A stretch of DNA of 64,000 nt from Hymenobacter caeli (GTDB lineage: Bacteria; Bacteroidota; Bacteroidia; Cytophagales; Hymenobacteraceae). The stretch covers positions 62,001-126,000 of the forward strand of contig NZ_JABSNP010000002.1 in the NCBI RefSeq assembly GCF_013294115.1, written 5' to 3'. Shown piece by piece: positions 45,783 to 55,037 of the stretch; position 1 is the first letter of the stretch; every line of letters begins with the position of its first letter. The notes under the pieces were generated by a model that made no database searches, was not told the DNA's origin, and saw only the letters and a list, made by a program, of their open reading frames with translations. A program made the translations under genes and the position numbers.

Positions 45783-46892
45783 CTACACCGCGTGCAGAAT
45801 CACGCAGAGCGAAGCGGTCGAAATCACCAGCCACAGCAGCACGCCCAGCACGTAAGGCTTCGCGCCCACCGACCGCACCACGCGGGCCGACAGCCCGGCC
45901 CCGATGAAAAACAGCGTCACGGTGAGGCCGATTTTGGCCAGGTGCGTTAGCAGGGGCCCCAGGGGCTGGGCGGCGGGCACGAAGGTGTTGACCAGCATGG
46001 CCAGGATGAAGCCGAAGATGAAGTACGGAATCTTGATTTTAACGCCTTTCTGCTTGAAAAGCATGGCCGTGCCGATGGCCACCGGAATAATCCACAGGGC
46101 CCGGGCCAGCTTCACGGTGGTGGCCACTTCCAGGGCCTGGTTGCCGTAGGCCGCCGCCGCGCCCACCACCGACGAGGTGTCGTGGATGGCAATGGCGCAC
46201 CAGAGCCCGAACTGGTTTTGCGTCATGTGCAGGGCGTGGCCGATGGGCGGGAAGGCAAACAGCGCAATGGCGTTCAGTACGAACACCGTGCCCAGGGCCG
46301 CCGACACCTCCTCGTCTTTGGCCCGCAGCACCGGCCCGATGGCCGCGATGGCCGAGCCGCCGCAGATGGCGGTGCCGCACGAAATCAGGTGCACCACGTG
46401 GCGGCCCAGGCCCAGCCACCGGCCCGCGAAGTAGCCCAGGACGAGGGTGCCAAAAATGGACACGACCGTGAACAGAATGCCTTCCCTGCCGGCCTGCACG
46501 GCGGCGTGGGCGTTCATGCCAAAGCCCAGGCCGACGACCGAGCATTGCAGCAGCTTGGCCGTCAGGTTTTTGGTTTGGCCCGGAAACGGGTTGCCGACCG
46601 TCTGGGCCAATACCAGCCCAAGGGCCAGGGCAATGGGCGGCGAGGCCCGGGGCGTGAGGCAGAACACCAGCAACAGCCCGAACGCGACCTGGCGCAGGGT
46701 AAAATCCCGTCCGAAAACCACGCGGGGGGTGTGCAGAAGCCGGAAGAAGCCGGCGGTGCCGTCCATTGCCGGGGCGGCATCAGCAACTGGGCGGGTCGAA
46801 GTTTCGGGGGACGGGAGCGGCCCGGTTTTGGCGGCGGGTGCCGCTGGCGCAGTCGGGCGCTTGGGAGCGGCGGGATGGGTGAGCAGGGCCAT
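45783..46892 (-). CDS. YeiH-family putative sulfate exporter
   Basis: 369 residues. An unusual Pro/Ala-rich, probably disordered leader of about 50 residues precedes ten or so membrane helices. Signatures: LLQCSVVGLGFGMN, SCGTAICGGSAIAAIGPVLRA, and AIAIHDTSSVVGAAAAYG. YeiH homologues are annotated as sulfate or sulfite-linked exporters, weakly supported by experiment. A Met at 46766 (MDGTAGFFRLLHTP) is an alternative start. A LysR-type gene lies directly upstream on the same strand, as is common for this family (YeiE-YeiH). Confidence 0.87.
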   Translation of the reverse strand: MALLTHPAAPKRPTAPAAPAAKTGPLPSPETSTRPVADAAPAMDGTAGFFRLLHTPRVVFGRDFTLRQVAFGLLLVFCLTPRASPPIALALGLVLAQTVGNPFPGQTKNLTAKLLQCSVVGLGFGMNAHAAVQAGREGILFTVVSIFGTLVLGYFAGRWLGLGRHVVHLISCGTAICGGSAIAAIGPVLRAKDEEVSAALGTVFVLNAIALFAFPPIGHALHMTQNQFGLWCAIAIHDTSSVVGAAAAYGNQALEVATTVKLARALWIIPVAIGTAMLFKQKGVKIKIPYFIFGFILAMLVNTFVPAAQPLGPLLTHLAKIGLTVTLFFIGAGLSARVVRSVGAKPYVLGVLLWLVISTASLCVILHAV

Positions 46893-46895
46893 TTA

Positions 46896-46916
46896 ACCAA
46901 GTGATTATTTCTTGGT
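46896..46916. promoter_or_regulatory. Palindrome ACCAAG-N9-CTTGGT upstream of yeiH-like gene
   Basis: A perfect 6-bp inverted repeat with a 9-base spacer (21 bases in all), matching the size of LysR operators. It lies 3 bases before the annotated start and directly downstream of the -7 box at 46917-46924. Confidence 0.45.
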
Positions 46917-46924
46917 CAAAGGTA
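46917..46924 (-). promoter_or_regulatory. Candidate -7 box (TACCTTTG) of yeiH-like gene
   Basis: Minus-strand TACCTTTG matches TAnnTTTG. If the transcript starts about 7 bases downstream, the palindrome at 46896-46916 covers the initiation site. Confidence 0.45.
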
Positions 46925-47034
46925 CGGAAGGGGTAAGCCCAGGGGTAATCCAAAATAGTTATTCCAAATTACCTGAGGTTATGCAACGGATTTTGAAGGC
47001 CCATAATCCTAGGCGCTGACCACCCAAAGTACCG

Positions 47035-47946
47035 CTACCCGGCGGCCCTGAATTGGCTTTGGCCGAAGGCCAGAAACCGCTGCGCCGGGCGCGGCAGCGG
47101 CTGTCCCTGTACCCACACCGCCTCGAACTGCCGGGGCAGGTGCAGGCCCTCGATGGGCACAATTTCGAGCCGCCCGGCGGCCAGTTCCCGCGCCAGGGCC
47201 CGCCGCGACACGAAGCCCAGCGCCTCGGGGGCCGCTTCCAGGTAGCCCTTGATGGCCTCGGTGTTGTCGAAGTAAAACGCCACGGGCAGGCCCCCGAGCT
47301 TGATTTTCAGCTCGCGCAGCGCAAATTCCAACACTTCCAGCGTGCCCGAGCCCCGTTCGCGCAGCACCAGCGGGTGGGCCAGGGCCTCGGCCAGCGGCAG
47401 GGGCGCGGGCGGGGGCCCGGCGGGGGTGGCGCGGCGCACGGCCACCAGTTCGTCGGGCAACAGCAGCTCGTAGTGCAGGTCGCGGTTTTTGGAGCGGCCC
47501 TCCACAAAGCCCAAATCCAGCTCGCCGCGCAGCAGCGCTTCGGCAACGCGCTCGGAATTGGCGTTCAGCAGCGTGGGCTGCACCTGCGGGTAGCGGGCCT
47601 GAAACGCGGGCAGCAGCCCCGGCAGCACGTACTGGCTGAGGGTGGTGCTGGCCCCCAGGCGCAGGCGGCCCGCGGCCTCGTCGGGGTCGCGCAGGGCCAG
47701 GAGCTGGTCGTTGAGCTGCTGCTCGGCGGCAGCCACGGCCCCGGCGTGGGCCAGCAGCAGGCGGCCGGCCTCGGTGAGGGCCACGCGGTTGCCGCGCCGC
47801 GCCAGCAGGCGCTGGCCGTACTGCTTCTCCAGCTCATGGATGTGCTTGGTGACGGCCGGCTGCGTAACGAACAGCTCCTGGGCCGCTTTGGTGAAGCTGA
47901 GGTGGCCGGCCACGGCCTGGAACACGCGAAGGCGGAAATCGGACAT
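47035..47946 (-). CDS. LysR-type transcriptional regulator
   Basis: 303 residues. The N-terminal winged helix-turn-helix (1-60: FQAVAGHLSFTKAAQELFVTQPAVTKHI) is followed by a PBP2-type effector domain (about 90-290). It resembles the YeiE/CysB-like group that regulates the YeiH exporter, and yeiH-like lies 142 bp downstream on the same strand. The ligand is unknown, possibly a sulfur compound, judging from relatives. Confidence 0.93.
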   Translation of the reverse strand: MSDFRLRVFQAVAGHLSFTKAAQELFVTQPAVTKHIHELEKQYGQRLLARRGNRVALTEAGRLLLAHAGAVAAAEQQLNDQLLALRDPDEAAGRLRLGASTTLSQYVLPGLLPAFQARYPQVQPTLLNANSERVAEALLRGELDLGFVEGRSKNRDLHYELLLPDELVAVRRATPAGPPPAPLPLAEALAHPLVLRERGSGTLEVLEFALRELKIKLGGLPVAFYFDNTEAIKGYLEAAPEALGFVSRRALARELAAGRLEIVPIEGLHLPRQFEAVWVQGQPLPRPAQRFLAFGQSQFRAAG

Positions 47947-48009
47947 GAAGCAAAGTACGGGGCCGTTTGCTTAGCCCCGGCCCCGGCTTTGGCCAGCGGC
48001 CGGCTCCGC

Positions 48010-48789
48010 TCAGGGGCGCTGGGCCACCAGCTTCACCAGGCGCAGGTTCTTTTTGGTGAAATCGGCCACGCCCATGGGTTCCTCGTAGCGCACAATTTTC
48101 AGGCCGGCCCCGCCGTAGAGCTTGGGTAGCTCGTTGGTGTTGAAAAACACGCGGTAGTCGCCGCCCACCACCTGGAGCTGGCTGGTAGCGTCCATGTGAA
48201 ACGCTTCGATAACCACCAGGCCGCCGGGTTTCAGGGCCCGGGCCACGCGCTCGGCGTAGTCACGGCCCCCGGCGTAGCTCAGCACGATGAGGTCCCATTT
48301 GCTGGTGCCCCAGTCGTAGGTGGCCATGTCGTGCACCTCGGTCGTCAGCGGCACGCCCAGCCGCTGGGCCCGGCGCTGGGCGTAGGCCAGCGCTTTTTCG
48401 GCCACGTCCACGCCCGTCACCCGCCAGCCCTGCTGCGCCAGGTAAATGGCGTTGCGGCCCTCGCCCATGTCGGCGTCGAGGGCGGTGCCGGGCGGGCGGC
48501 CCCGCACGGTTTCCACCAGCAGGGCGTTGGGGGCCGGGTTCAGCACCTGGGCGCGGGCCAGCGAGTCGGTGAGCAGGTAGTTCCAGCGCTGGCGCGTGCG
48601 CTCGGCCATCTGGCGGTCGTAGTCGGCTTTTTCGGCGGCGCTGGCCCCGGGGCGCAGCACGGGCTGGGGCCCCAGGCCCGGCACGGGGGGCAGGTTCAGC
48701 TTGGGGGCGTCGGCGGGCTGCTGGGCCCGCGCCGATGCGGCCGCCAGCGCCAGGAAAACCAGCGTGGCGAAGAGGAAGGTAGGAGCCAT
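48010..48789 (-). CDS. Exported class I SAM-dependent methyltransferase
   Basis: 259 residues. A clear signal peptide (MAPTFLFATLVFLALAAASARAQ) is followed by a linker and a Rossmann methyltransferase domain: motif I ALDADMGEGRNAIYLAQ, motif II WRVTGVDVAEKALAYA, and KWDLIVLSYAG. Because SAM is cytoplasmic, export of such an enzyme is odd, yet similar signal-bearing members exist in other bacteria. The ATG at 48789 is preferred to the TTG two codons upstream. Function unknown. Confidence 0.85.
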   Translation of the reverse strand: MAPTFLFATLVFLALAAASARAQQPADAPKLNLPPVPGLGPQPVLRPGASAAEKADYDRQMAERTRQRWNYLLTDSLARAQVLNPAPNALLVETVRGRPPGTALDADMGEGRNAIYLAQQGWRVTGVDVAEKALAYAQRRAQRLGVPLTTEVHDMATYDWGTSKWDLIVLSYAGGRDYAERVARALKPGGLVVIEAFHMDATSQLQVVGGDYRVFFNTNELPKLYGGAGLKIVRYEEPMGVADFTKKNLRLVKLVAQRP

Positions 48790-48935
48790 GGGCAAGGGGT
48801 AAGAAGAATTAATATAAAGTAAAATTAATATTATATATTAAGCAAACAAATCCAGTTTTGATGAGGTGTAAAAGCTGAAGCATTGGCCAACGCAAATGCC
48901 AGCGTTATTTGCGCCTTTCTTTACTCCTCTGCCCC

Positions 48936-49883
48936 ATGCGCTTTCGTTACTCAGTGGCCCTCGTGGCCTTGGCCGCCGCGCCGGCCCTGGCCCAAACAAC
49001 CCCCCCGCCACCTGCCGCGCCCCCGCCCGCGGCTTCGCTGCCCGCGGCTTCGCCGTGGCTCGTCCAGGGCAAGGGCGGCCTCAACCTCAACGAGGCCGCG
49101 CTGAGCAGCAACTGGCGCGGCGGCGGGGCCAACACCCTCGGCCTGAGCGTGCTGGCCAACGCCAAGGCCAACCGCAAACAGGGCCTCCACAGCTTCGACA
49201 ACGAAGCCGATTTTCTGTTTGCCTTCTCCCAAACGGCGGGCCTGGGCTACCGCAAAACCCAGGACCGCCTCTACCTCGACACCAAGTACGGCCGTGCCAT
49301 CAGCGAAAAGTGGGACATGTTCGTGTCGCTGAACCTGCTCTCGCAGTTTGCCCCCGGCTACCGCTACGACACCGACGCCAGCGGCAACCCGCTGCCCCAG
49401 CAGGTATCGGGCCTGTTTGCGCCCGCCTACCTCACGGCCGCCTACGGCTTCGAGTACCACCCCAACGGGGCTTTTAGCCTGCGCCTGGCCCCCCTTGCCC
49501 CGCGCCTGACGGTGGTGAGCCGCGTGGAACGCTTCGTGGGGGCCCTCGGCGACGCGCCCTACGGCGTGAACCCCGGCCACAGCACCCACTGGGAGCTACT
49601 GGCCGCCCAGGTGCTGGCCAACTACGATAAAAACCTCAGCCCCAACCTCAACCTCAAGGCCCGCTACCTGCTGTTTGCCAACTACCAGACCCTGGCCTTC
49701 AACCGCCTCGACCAGCGCCTCGACCTGACCCTGACGGCCAAGGTGGCCCGCTTCGTGAACGTGTCGCTCAACGGCACGGCGCTTTATTACTATAATCAAG
49801 ACTCGGCCATCCAGTACAGCCAGGGCCTCACGCTGGGCGTGGCCTACGCGTTCCAGAACTTCCTCGACCCGCCCAAAAAGTAG
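48936..49883 (+). CDS. DUF3078 outer-membrane-like protein
   Basis: 315 residues. Signal peptide (MRFRYSVALVALAAAPALAQ), a Pro/Ala linker, then a beta-rich domain with NLNEAALSSNWRGGGANTLGLSVLAN and DNEADFLFAF, ending VAYAFQNF with an aromatic near the C-terminus. This is the DUF3078 pattern, found almost only in Bacteroidota and thought to be an outer-membrane barrel. Function unknown. The start is the ATG at 48936, which begins the signal peptide. Confidence 0.88.
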   Translation: MRFRYSVALVALAAAPALAQTTPPPPAAPPPAASLPAASPWLVQGKGGLNLNEAALSSNWRGGGANTLGLSVLANAKANRKQGLHSFDNEADFLFAFSQTAGLGYRKTQDRLYLDTKYGRAISEKWDMFVSLNLLSQFAPGYRYDTDASGNPLPQQVSGLFAPAYLTAAYGFEYHPNGAFSLRLAPLAPRLTVVSRVERFVGALGDAPYGVNPGHSTHWELLAAQVLANYDKNLSPNLNLKARYLLFANYQTLAFNRLDQRLDLTLTAKVARFVNVSLNGTALYYYNQDSAIQYSQGLTLGVAYAFQNFLDPPKK

Positions 49884-49894
49884 CCGCGCGGCGG

Positions 49895-50356
49895 CTAGCT
49901 GCTGGTTTCTTCCTGCCAGGGCGCGTCGTTGTACTCGGCCACGAAGCGCAGCAGCAGCAGCAGGATGTCGGCGGGCATGTTGTGGGCCCGGGGCAGCAGA
50001 AACCGGCCGTCGGTGAGGTTGAAATAGCCCACGATTTTCTCCAGGTCGGCCGCCTGCGCGGCCCGGAAGCCCATGCCCCAATCGGGAAAAGCGCGGTGCG
50101 CCACGGGCCCCTCGCCCAGCACGGTGCAGTGGTGGTGGCGGGGGTCGCGGGCAATCTTGTCGTAGTACAGGTGGCGCACGGTGGTTTCGTCGCCCTCAAT
50201 TACTTGCAAAAAACGGCCGTCGAACGTGTACAGCAGCAGGCCGGTGATGCGCTCGGCGTGGTTATAGGGGCGGGCCCGGCGCAGCAAAGCCGCCAGCTGT
50301 TCGGTGCTGAACGGGTGCCGGGCCTGGCTCTGGTAAATTAGTTGGAACACGGTCAT
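49895..50356 (-). CDS. Stand-alone BLUF blue-light photoreceptor
   Basis: 153 residues. All key flavin-pocket residues are present: Tyr8 (LIYQS), Asn32 (NHAERITGLLLY), Gln51 (FLQVIEG), and Trp93 and Met95 (PDWGMGF). The BLUF domain (1-100) binds FAD and signals on blue light. The last 50 residues form the capping helices. No effector domain is fused, so it must act on a partner protein, which is not evident here. Confidence 0.95.
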   Translation of the reverse strand: MTVFQLIYQSQARHPFSTEQLAALLRRARPYNHAERITGLLLYTFDGRFLQVIEGDETTVRHLYYDKIARDPRHHHCTVLGEGPVAHRAFPDWGMGFRAAQAADLEKIVGYFNLTDGRFLLPRAHNMPADILLLLLRFVAEYNDAPWQEETSS

Positions 50357-50553
50357 CGATTTCCGTTACGGCCGCGGGGCCAGGAAAGTTGATGGAACAA
50401 AGGGCGCTTTTGGGGCGGGCCCGGCCGGTTGGGCGTCGCGCTACTTAACCAGGATTTACGCAAAAGGTAGTTCACGCCGCGAAACTCCGGCGTAAACTAC
50501 CTTTTGTGGGTCAGGCAGAACGACGAACACTCCGCCGAGCAACCGGCAAGATG

Positions 50554-53500
50554 CTAGTGCACGGCTACCCGCACGGCCGGGTCTTCGGGCAGGGGCACGT
50601 ACTTGGTGTGCTCCGAGCGGTAGAAGCGCTCGAACACCAGCGGGAAGATGAACAGCGTGAGGACAGTGCCCGTGATGAGGCCCCCAATCACGACGATGGC
50701 CAGCGGCTTGGAGGTTTCCGAGCCGATGCCGGTGCTGATGGCGGCCGGCATCAGGCCGATGGTGGCCATGAGGGCCGTCATCACCACGGGGCGCACGCGG
50801 CTGGCCACGCCCTCGCGGATGCTGTCGTCGAGCGTCATCTTCCGTACCAGGTTGCCCTTGAAAACGGAGATGAGAATCACGCCGTTCTGAATGCAGATGC
50901 CGAACAGCGCGATGAAGCCAATGCCGGCCGAAATCGAGAAGTTGGTGTGCGTGATGAGCAGCGCCGCGATGCCGCCGATGATGGCAAACGGCACGTTGAG
51001 CAGCACCAGGCCGGCGTCTTTCAAGTTGCTGAACAGGATGAACAGGATGAAGAAGATGAGGGCCAGCGACACCGGCACCACCTGCGTGAGGCGCTGCTGG
51101 GCCCGCTTCTGGTTCTCGAAGTCGCCGGTCCAGCGCATGCTGTAGCCCTTGGGCAGGTGCACCACGGCGTCTACTTTGCGCTGGGCCTCCTCGATGGTGC
51201 TGCCCATGTCGCGGCCCCGGATGCTGAATTTCACGGCCGCGAAGCGCTTGTTGTCGTCGCGGTAAATCAGGCTGGGGCCCGTCACGCTGCTGATGGTGGC
51301 AATTTCGGTAATCGGGATGGTTTTGCCGCTCTGGGTGGGCACCATCAGGCGGGCAATTTCCTCGGGCGTCTGGCGGAACTGCTCCTCGTAGCGCACCCGA
51401 ATCGGGAACTTGCGCTCGCCCTCGTACAGCTGCGAGGCCTCCTTGCCGCCGATGGCGGTTTCGAGCACGGCCTGGGCGTCGGCCTTGCTCACGCCGTAGG
51501 CGGCCATGCGCTGCTCGTTCAGCTCCACGTGCAGCTCGGGCTGGCCGATGTTGCGCAGCAGGCCCAGGTCGCCGATGCCGTCCACCTTTTTCAGGATGCC
51601 GTACACCTGGCGGGCGTTGGCTTCGAGGGTTTTCAGGTCCTGGCCGTAAATCTTCACTGCAATCGAGCCCTTCACGCCCGAAGCGGCCTCCTCCACGTTG
51701 TCGGTAATGGGCTGCGAAAAGTTGAAGTCCACGCCCGGGAAGCGGTTCAGCTTCTCCTGCATGTGCTCAATCAGGGCCTCGCGGTTGGCCTTGCTTTTCA
51801 TCTCTTTGTTCACCGCGTCGGTGTGCTTGAGCTGCACCAGGAACTCGTTGTTGTAGAAGCCCGTGGGGTCGGTGCCGTCGTTGGGGCGGCCGGTTTGGCT
51901 CACCACGTCGCCCACCTCGGGGAAGCTCAGAAACACGCGCCGCATCTCGTTGCACAGCTTGTTCGACTGCTGCAAGTTGATGCTCAGCGGCAGCTGGGCC
52001 CGCACGTAAATCGAGCCTTCGTTCAGCTCGGGCAGAAACTCCGAGCCCAGGAAGTGGAACGCCCCGATGCCCAGCACCACCGCCACCGCGGCCACCAGCA
52101 GGCTGAGGGTCTTGCGGGCGTAAGTGAAGGCCAGGAAGCGCTGGGCCCCGTTGTTGATGCCGCGCACGAAGAAGTTGTCCTTCTCGCGCACGTTCTTGTT
52201 CAGCAGGATGGAGGTGAGCACCGGCACCAGCGTGAGCGTGAAAATGAGGGCCCCCAGCAGGGCGAAGCCCAGCGTCCAGGCCAGGGGCGAGAACACCTTG
52301 CCTTCTACTTTCTCGAAGGCGAAAATTGGCAGCAACGCCGTGATGATGATGGCCTTGGCGAAGAAGATGGACTTGCCCATGTCGCGCCCGCTCTTCTTAA
52401 TCAGCCCCAGCTTGGCCAGCTTGTTGAAGCGCTCCATGCCCAGCTCGTGGGCCTTGTGGTCCAAGGCCACGAAGAGCCCCTCCACCATGACTACCGCGCC
52501 GTCGATGATGATGCCGAAGTCGATGGCCCCCATGCTGAGCAGGTTGGCGCTCATGCCCCGCAGCCGCAGGCAGATGAAGGCAAAGAGCAGCGCCAGCGGA
52601 ATAATCACGCTCACAATCACCGTGGTGCGCCAGTCGGCCATGAACACGAACACGATGAGCGTCACCAGGATGATGCCCTCCATGAGGTTGTGAATCACGG
52701 TCTCGGTCGAGAAGTCAATCAGCTGCTGGCGGTCGTAGAAGGTCTTGATTTGCACGCCGGGCGGCAAAATCTTGGTGTTCAGCTCCTCCACCTTGTCCTT
52801 GAGGCGGGCAATGACTTCCGAAGGGTTTTCGCCCTTGCGCATCACCACGATGCCTTCGAGCTTGTCGTTCTCGTAGTTGCGGCCCACCTGGCCCAGGCGC
52901 GGCAGGGCCGACTCGTGCACGATGGCCACGTCCTTGATGAGGATGGGCGTCCCGTTCACGTTCTTGATGACCGTGTTGTTGATGTCGTCGATGTTATTCA
53001 GCAGCCCGATGCCGCGCACCACGTAGTTCTGCTGGCCCGAGTTGATGACGTCGCCGCCCACGTTCACGTTCGAGCGCTGCACGGCCTGGTACACGTCGAG
53101 CGGCGTGATGCCGAAATCCTGGAGCTGGCCCGGGTTCACGCTCACCTCGTACTCCTTGGCCTCGCCGCCGAAGCTGTTCACGTCGGCCACGCCGGCCACC
53201 GATTTCAGCTGGCGGTCGAGCACCCAATCCTGCAAGGTTTTCAGCTCGCGGATGGTCTGGTCCTTGCCTTCCAGCGTGTAGCGGAAAATCTCGCCCGTGG
53301 GGCCGTAGGGCGGCTGCACGTCGGGCTGGATGCCATCGGGCAGGTCCACCTCGCGCAGCAGGTTGTTCACCTGCGGCCGGGCGAAGGCGTCGTCCACGCC
53401 GTCGTCGAAAATCACCTTCACCACCGACAGCCCGAAGAGCGTGGTGGAGCGCACCGACGCCTTCTTCTGCACCGGGTTCAGCGCAATTTCAATCGGCACG

Positions 53501-53706
53501 GTCACGAACTTCTCAATCTCCTCCGCCGAGCGGCCGGGCCACTGCGTGATGATGGTGATTTCGGTATTCGTCACGTCCGGGAACGCCTCAATCGGCGTGT
53601 TCCGGTAGCTGATGGCCCCCGCCACCACCGCCACGATGGTCATCAAAAAGATGAACCCCGGGTTTTTAAGCGAGAAGGAAATAATCCCCTGGATGAACTT
53701 GTTCAT
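50554..53706 (-). CDS. Heavy-metal efflux RND permease (CusA/CzcA family)
   Basis: 1050 residues, full length, twelve membrane helices and two large periplasmic loops. Motifs: ITQWPGRSAEEIEKFVTVPIE and NPVQKKASVRSTTLFGLSVVKVIFDDGVD near the N-terminus, GAIDFGIIIDGAVVMVE in TM4, and the C-terminal VVIGGLITGTVLTLF. It uses the proton gradient to expel metal cations, with the adaptor (53869) and TolC-like channel (55038) encoded upstream in the same direction. Which metal (Cu/Ag or Zn/Co/Cd) cannot be told. Confidence 0.93.
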   Translation of the reverse strand: MNKFIQGIISFSLKNPGFIFLMTIVAVVAGAISYRNTPIEAFPDVTNTEITIITQWPGRSAEEIEKFVTVPIEIALNPVQKKASVRSTTLFGLSVVKVIFDDGVDDAFARPQVNNLLREVDLPDGIQPDVQPPYGPTGEIFRYTLEGKDQTIRELKTLQDWVLDRQLKSVAGVADVNSFGGEAKEYEVSVNPGQLQDFGITPLDVYQAVQRSNVNVGGDVINSGQQNYVVRGIGLLNNIDDINNTVIKNVNGTPILIKDVAIVHESALPRLGQVGRNYENDKLEGIVVMRKGENPSEVIARLKDKVEELNTKILPPGVQIKTFYDRQQLIDFSTETVIHNLMEGIILVTLIVFVFMADWRTTVIVSVIIPLALLFAFICLRLRGMSANLLSMGAIDFGIIIDGAVVMVEGLFVALDHKAHELGMERFNKLAKLGLIKKSGRDMGKSIFFAKAIIITALLPIFAFEKVEGKVFSPLAWTLGFALLGALIFTLTLVPVLTSILLNKNVREKDNFFVRGINNGAQRFLAFTYARKTLSLLVAAVAVVLGIGAFHFLGSEFLPELNEGSIYVRAQLPLSINLQQSNKLCNEMRRVFLSFPEVGDVVSQTGRPNDGTDPTGFYNNEFLVQLKHTDAVNKEMKSKANREALIEHMQEKLNRFPGVDFNFSQPITDNVEEAASGVKGSIAVKIYGQDLKTLEANARQVYGILKKVDGIGDLGLLRNIGQPELHVELNEQRMAAYGVSKADAQAVLETAIGGKEASQLYEGERKFPIRVRYEEQFRQTPEEIARLMVPTQSGKTIPITEIATISSVTGPSLIYRDDNKRFAAVKFSIRGRDMGSTIEEAQRKVDAVVHLPKGYSMRWTGDFENQKRAQQRLTQVVPVSLALIFFILFILFSNLKDAGLVLLNVPFAIIGGIAALLITHTNFSISAGIGFIALFGICIQNGVILISVFKGNLVRKMTLDDSIREGVASRVRPVVMTALMATIGLMPAAISTGIGSETSKPLAIVVIGGLITGTVLTLFIFPLVFERFYRSEHTKYVPLPEDPAVRVAVH

Positions 53707-53708
53707 TT

Positions 53709-53863
53709 TTTTAGCTTTTAGCTGCTGGCTTTTAGCTGTTAGCTTTTTTTGGTAGGGGCCCGCTTGCCGTCCTTTTTCATCGGTAAGCAGGCCGTCATGT
53801 TCATTCGGCCCCTCACCCGGTCCTTTGAAGCTGGTAGCTAACAGCTTTCAGCTAAAGGCTAAG
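53709..53863. repeat. TAGCTGTTAGCT inverted repeat in the RND operon gap
   Basis: The left edge (53709-53750) consists of TTTTAGCTGCTGGCTTTTAG and a second TAGCTGTTAGCT unit. The right edge (53828-53863) is an imperfect inverted copy (GCTGGTAGCTAACAGC). It lies between the permease and adaptor genes. Confidence 0.75.
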
Positions 53864-53868
53864 AGAAA

Positions 53869-54966
53869 TCAGTCGTTCAGCTCGTCGTAAATCAGCAGCT
53901 GGTTTTGGGCGATGAACCGCTCGCCGGCCTTCAGGCCCGAGGCCACGTAGCTGAGGTCGCCCACGGTGCTGGCGATTTTCACGGGGCGGGTTTCCACGTG
54001 GTCGCGGTCCTTGTACACCATCACGAACGTGCGGTCCTTGTCGAACACCACGGCGCTGGCGGGCACGGCCAGCATGGTGCCGCCGGCCGCGTTCTGCACC
54101 TTAATCTGGGCGTACATGGCCGGCTTGAGCAGGTAGCCGGGGTTGGGCAGCTTCACGCGCACCTTCATCACCTTGCTGTCGGGGTCGAGCATGTTGAACA
54201 CCTTGTCGATGCGGCCGGTGAAGTGGCGGCCGGGGTAGGCCAGGGTCGTTACGTCGGCGGTGTAGCCGGGCTGCACCTTCGAAATGTCGGACTGGAACAC
54301 GCTGGCCAGAATCCAGACGTCGTCCAGGTCGCTCACCGTGAACAGGTTCTCCACGTTGCTGCTGTTGAACTGCATCGAGGTGGTCACGTTTTTGTCGGTG
54401 ATGAAGCCCGAGATGGGCGACTTCAGCGAGTACTTGCCGTCGGGCGTCACGCCGTAGATGGCGAGCTGCTTGCGGCTTTTGCCGGCCGTGCCCTGGGCCT
54501 TGTTCAGCTCGCCGCGGGCCAGCAGCACGTCGCGCTCCGAGCTGAGGCCGGCCTTGAACATGTCCTGGGCCACGGACACGTTTTTCTGGGCAATGGCCAG
54601 GTCGGAGCCGGCGGCGGTGCCCTGGTTTTGCAAATCAGCAATCTCGCCCGAGCGGATGACGGCCAGCTGCTGGCCCTTGTTCACGTGGTCGCCCAGCTCG
54701 GCGTTCACCTTCTCCACCACGCCGCCCACCAGCGGGAAAATTTTGGCCGTGTGGTCCTCGTCGGGGGTGATTTGTCCGGTCAGGCTCAGCTCGTCGAGCA
54801 TGGGCTTGGTCTTCACGGTGTCGATGCGCAGTTCTTTCATCACCTCGTCGGTGATGTGGAAGTGGGGCGCGGCGGCCGTTTCGGCCGCCGGTTTTTTATC
54901 AGCCGGAGAACAGGCGCTCAACGTGCTCAGTAGCAGGGCCGAGGCCAGCAGGGAATGACGATTCAT
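53869..54966 (-). CDS. RND efflux periplasmic adaptor (membrane fusion) lipoprotein
   Basis: 365 residues. A lipobox (LLSTLSAC) anchors it to the membrane. HFHITDEVMKELRIDTV begins the domain. A biotinyl-lipoyl hairpin (ITPDEDHTAKIFPLVGGVVEKVNAELGDH) and beta-barrel segments follow, as in CusB/CzcB-type adaptors. It bridges the pump and the TolC-like channel. The start at 54966 is fixed by the signal peptide. Confidence 0.92.
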   Translation of the reverse strand: MNRHSLLASALLLSTLSACSPADKKPAAETAAAPHFHITDEVMKELRIDTVKTKPMLDELSLTGQITPDEDHTAKIFPLVGGVVEKVNAELGDHVNKGQQLAVIRSGEIADLQNQGTAAGSDLAIAQKNVSVAQDMFKAGLSSERDVLLARGELNKAQGTAGKSRKQLAIYGVTPDGKYSLKSPISGFITDKNVTTSMQFNSSNVENLFTVSDLDDVWILASVFQSDISKVQPGYTADVTTLAYPGRHFTGRIDKVFNMLDPDSKVMKVRVKLPNPGYLLKPAMYAQIKVQNAAGGTMLAVPASAVVFDKDRTFVMVYKDRDHVETRPVKIASTVGDLSYVASGLKAGERFIAQNQLLIYDELND

Positions 54967-55037
54967 ATCGAAAGGGAAGGCAAGCGCAACGCTTGCCGCA
55001 AGAAACCACAAAAAAATTGAGCCGGGCCGCCGCCCCG

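Noticed and set aside
50506..53721. 1071-codon open frame on the plus strand opposite the RND pump gene
   Set aside because: Antisense shadow of a clear CusA-like gene; low-complexity His/Val/Leu-rich translation.
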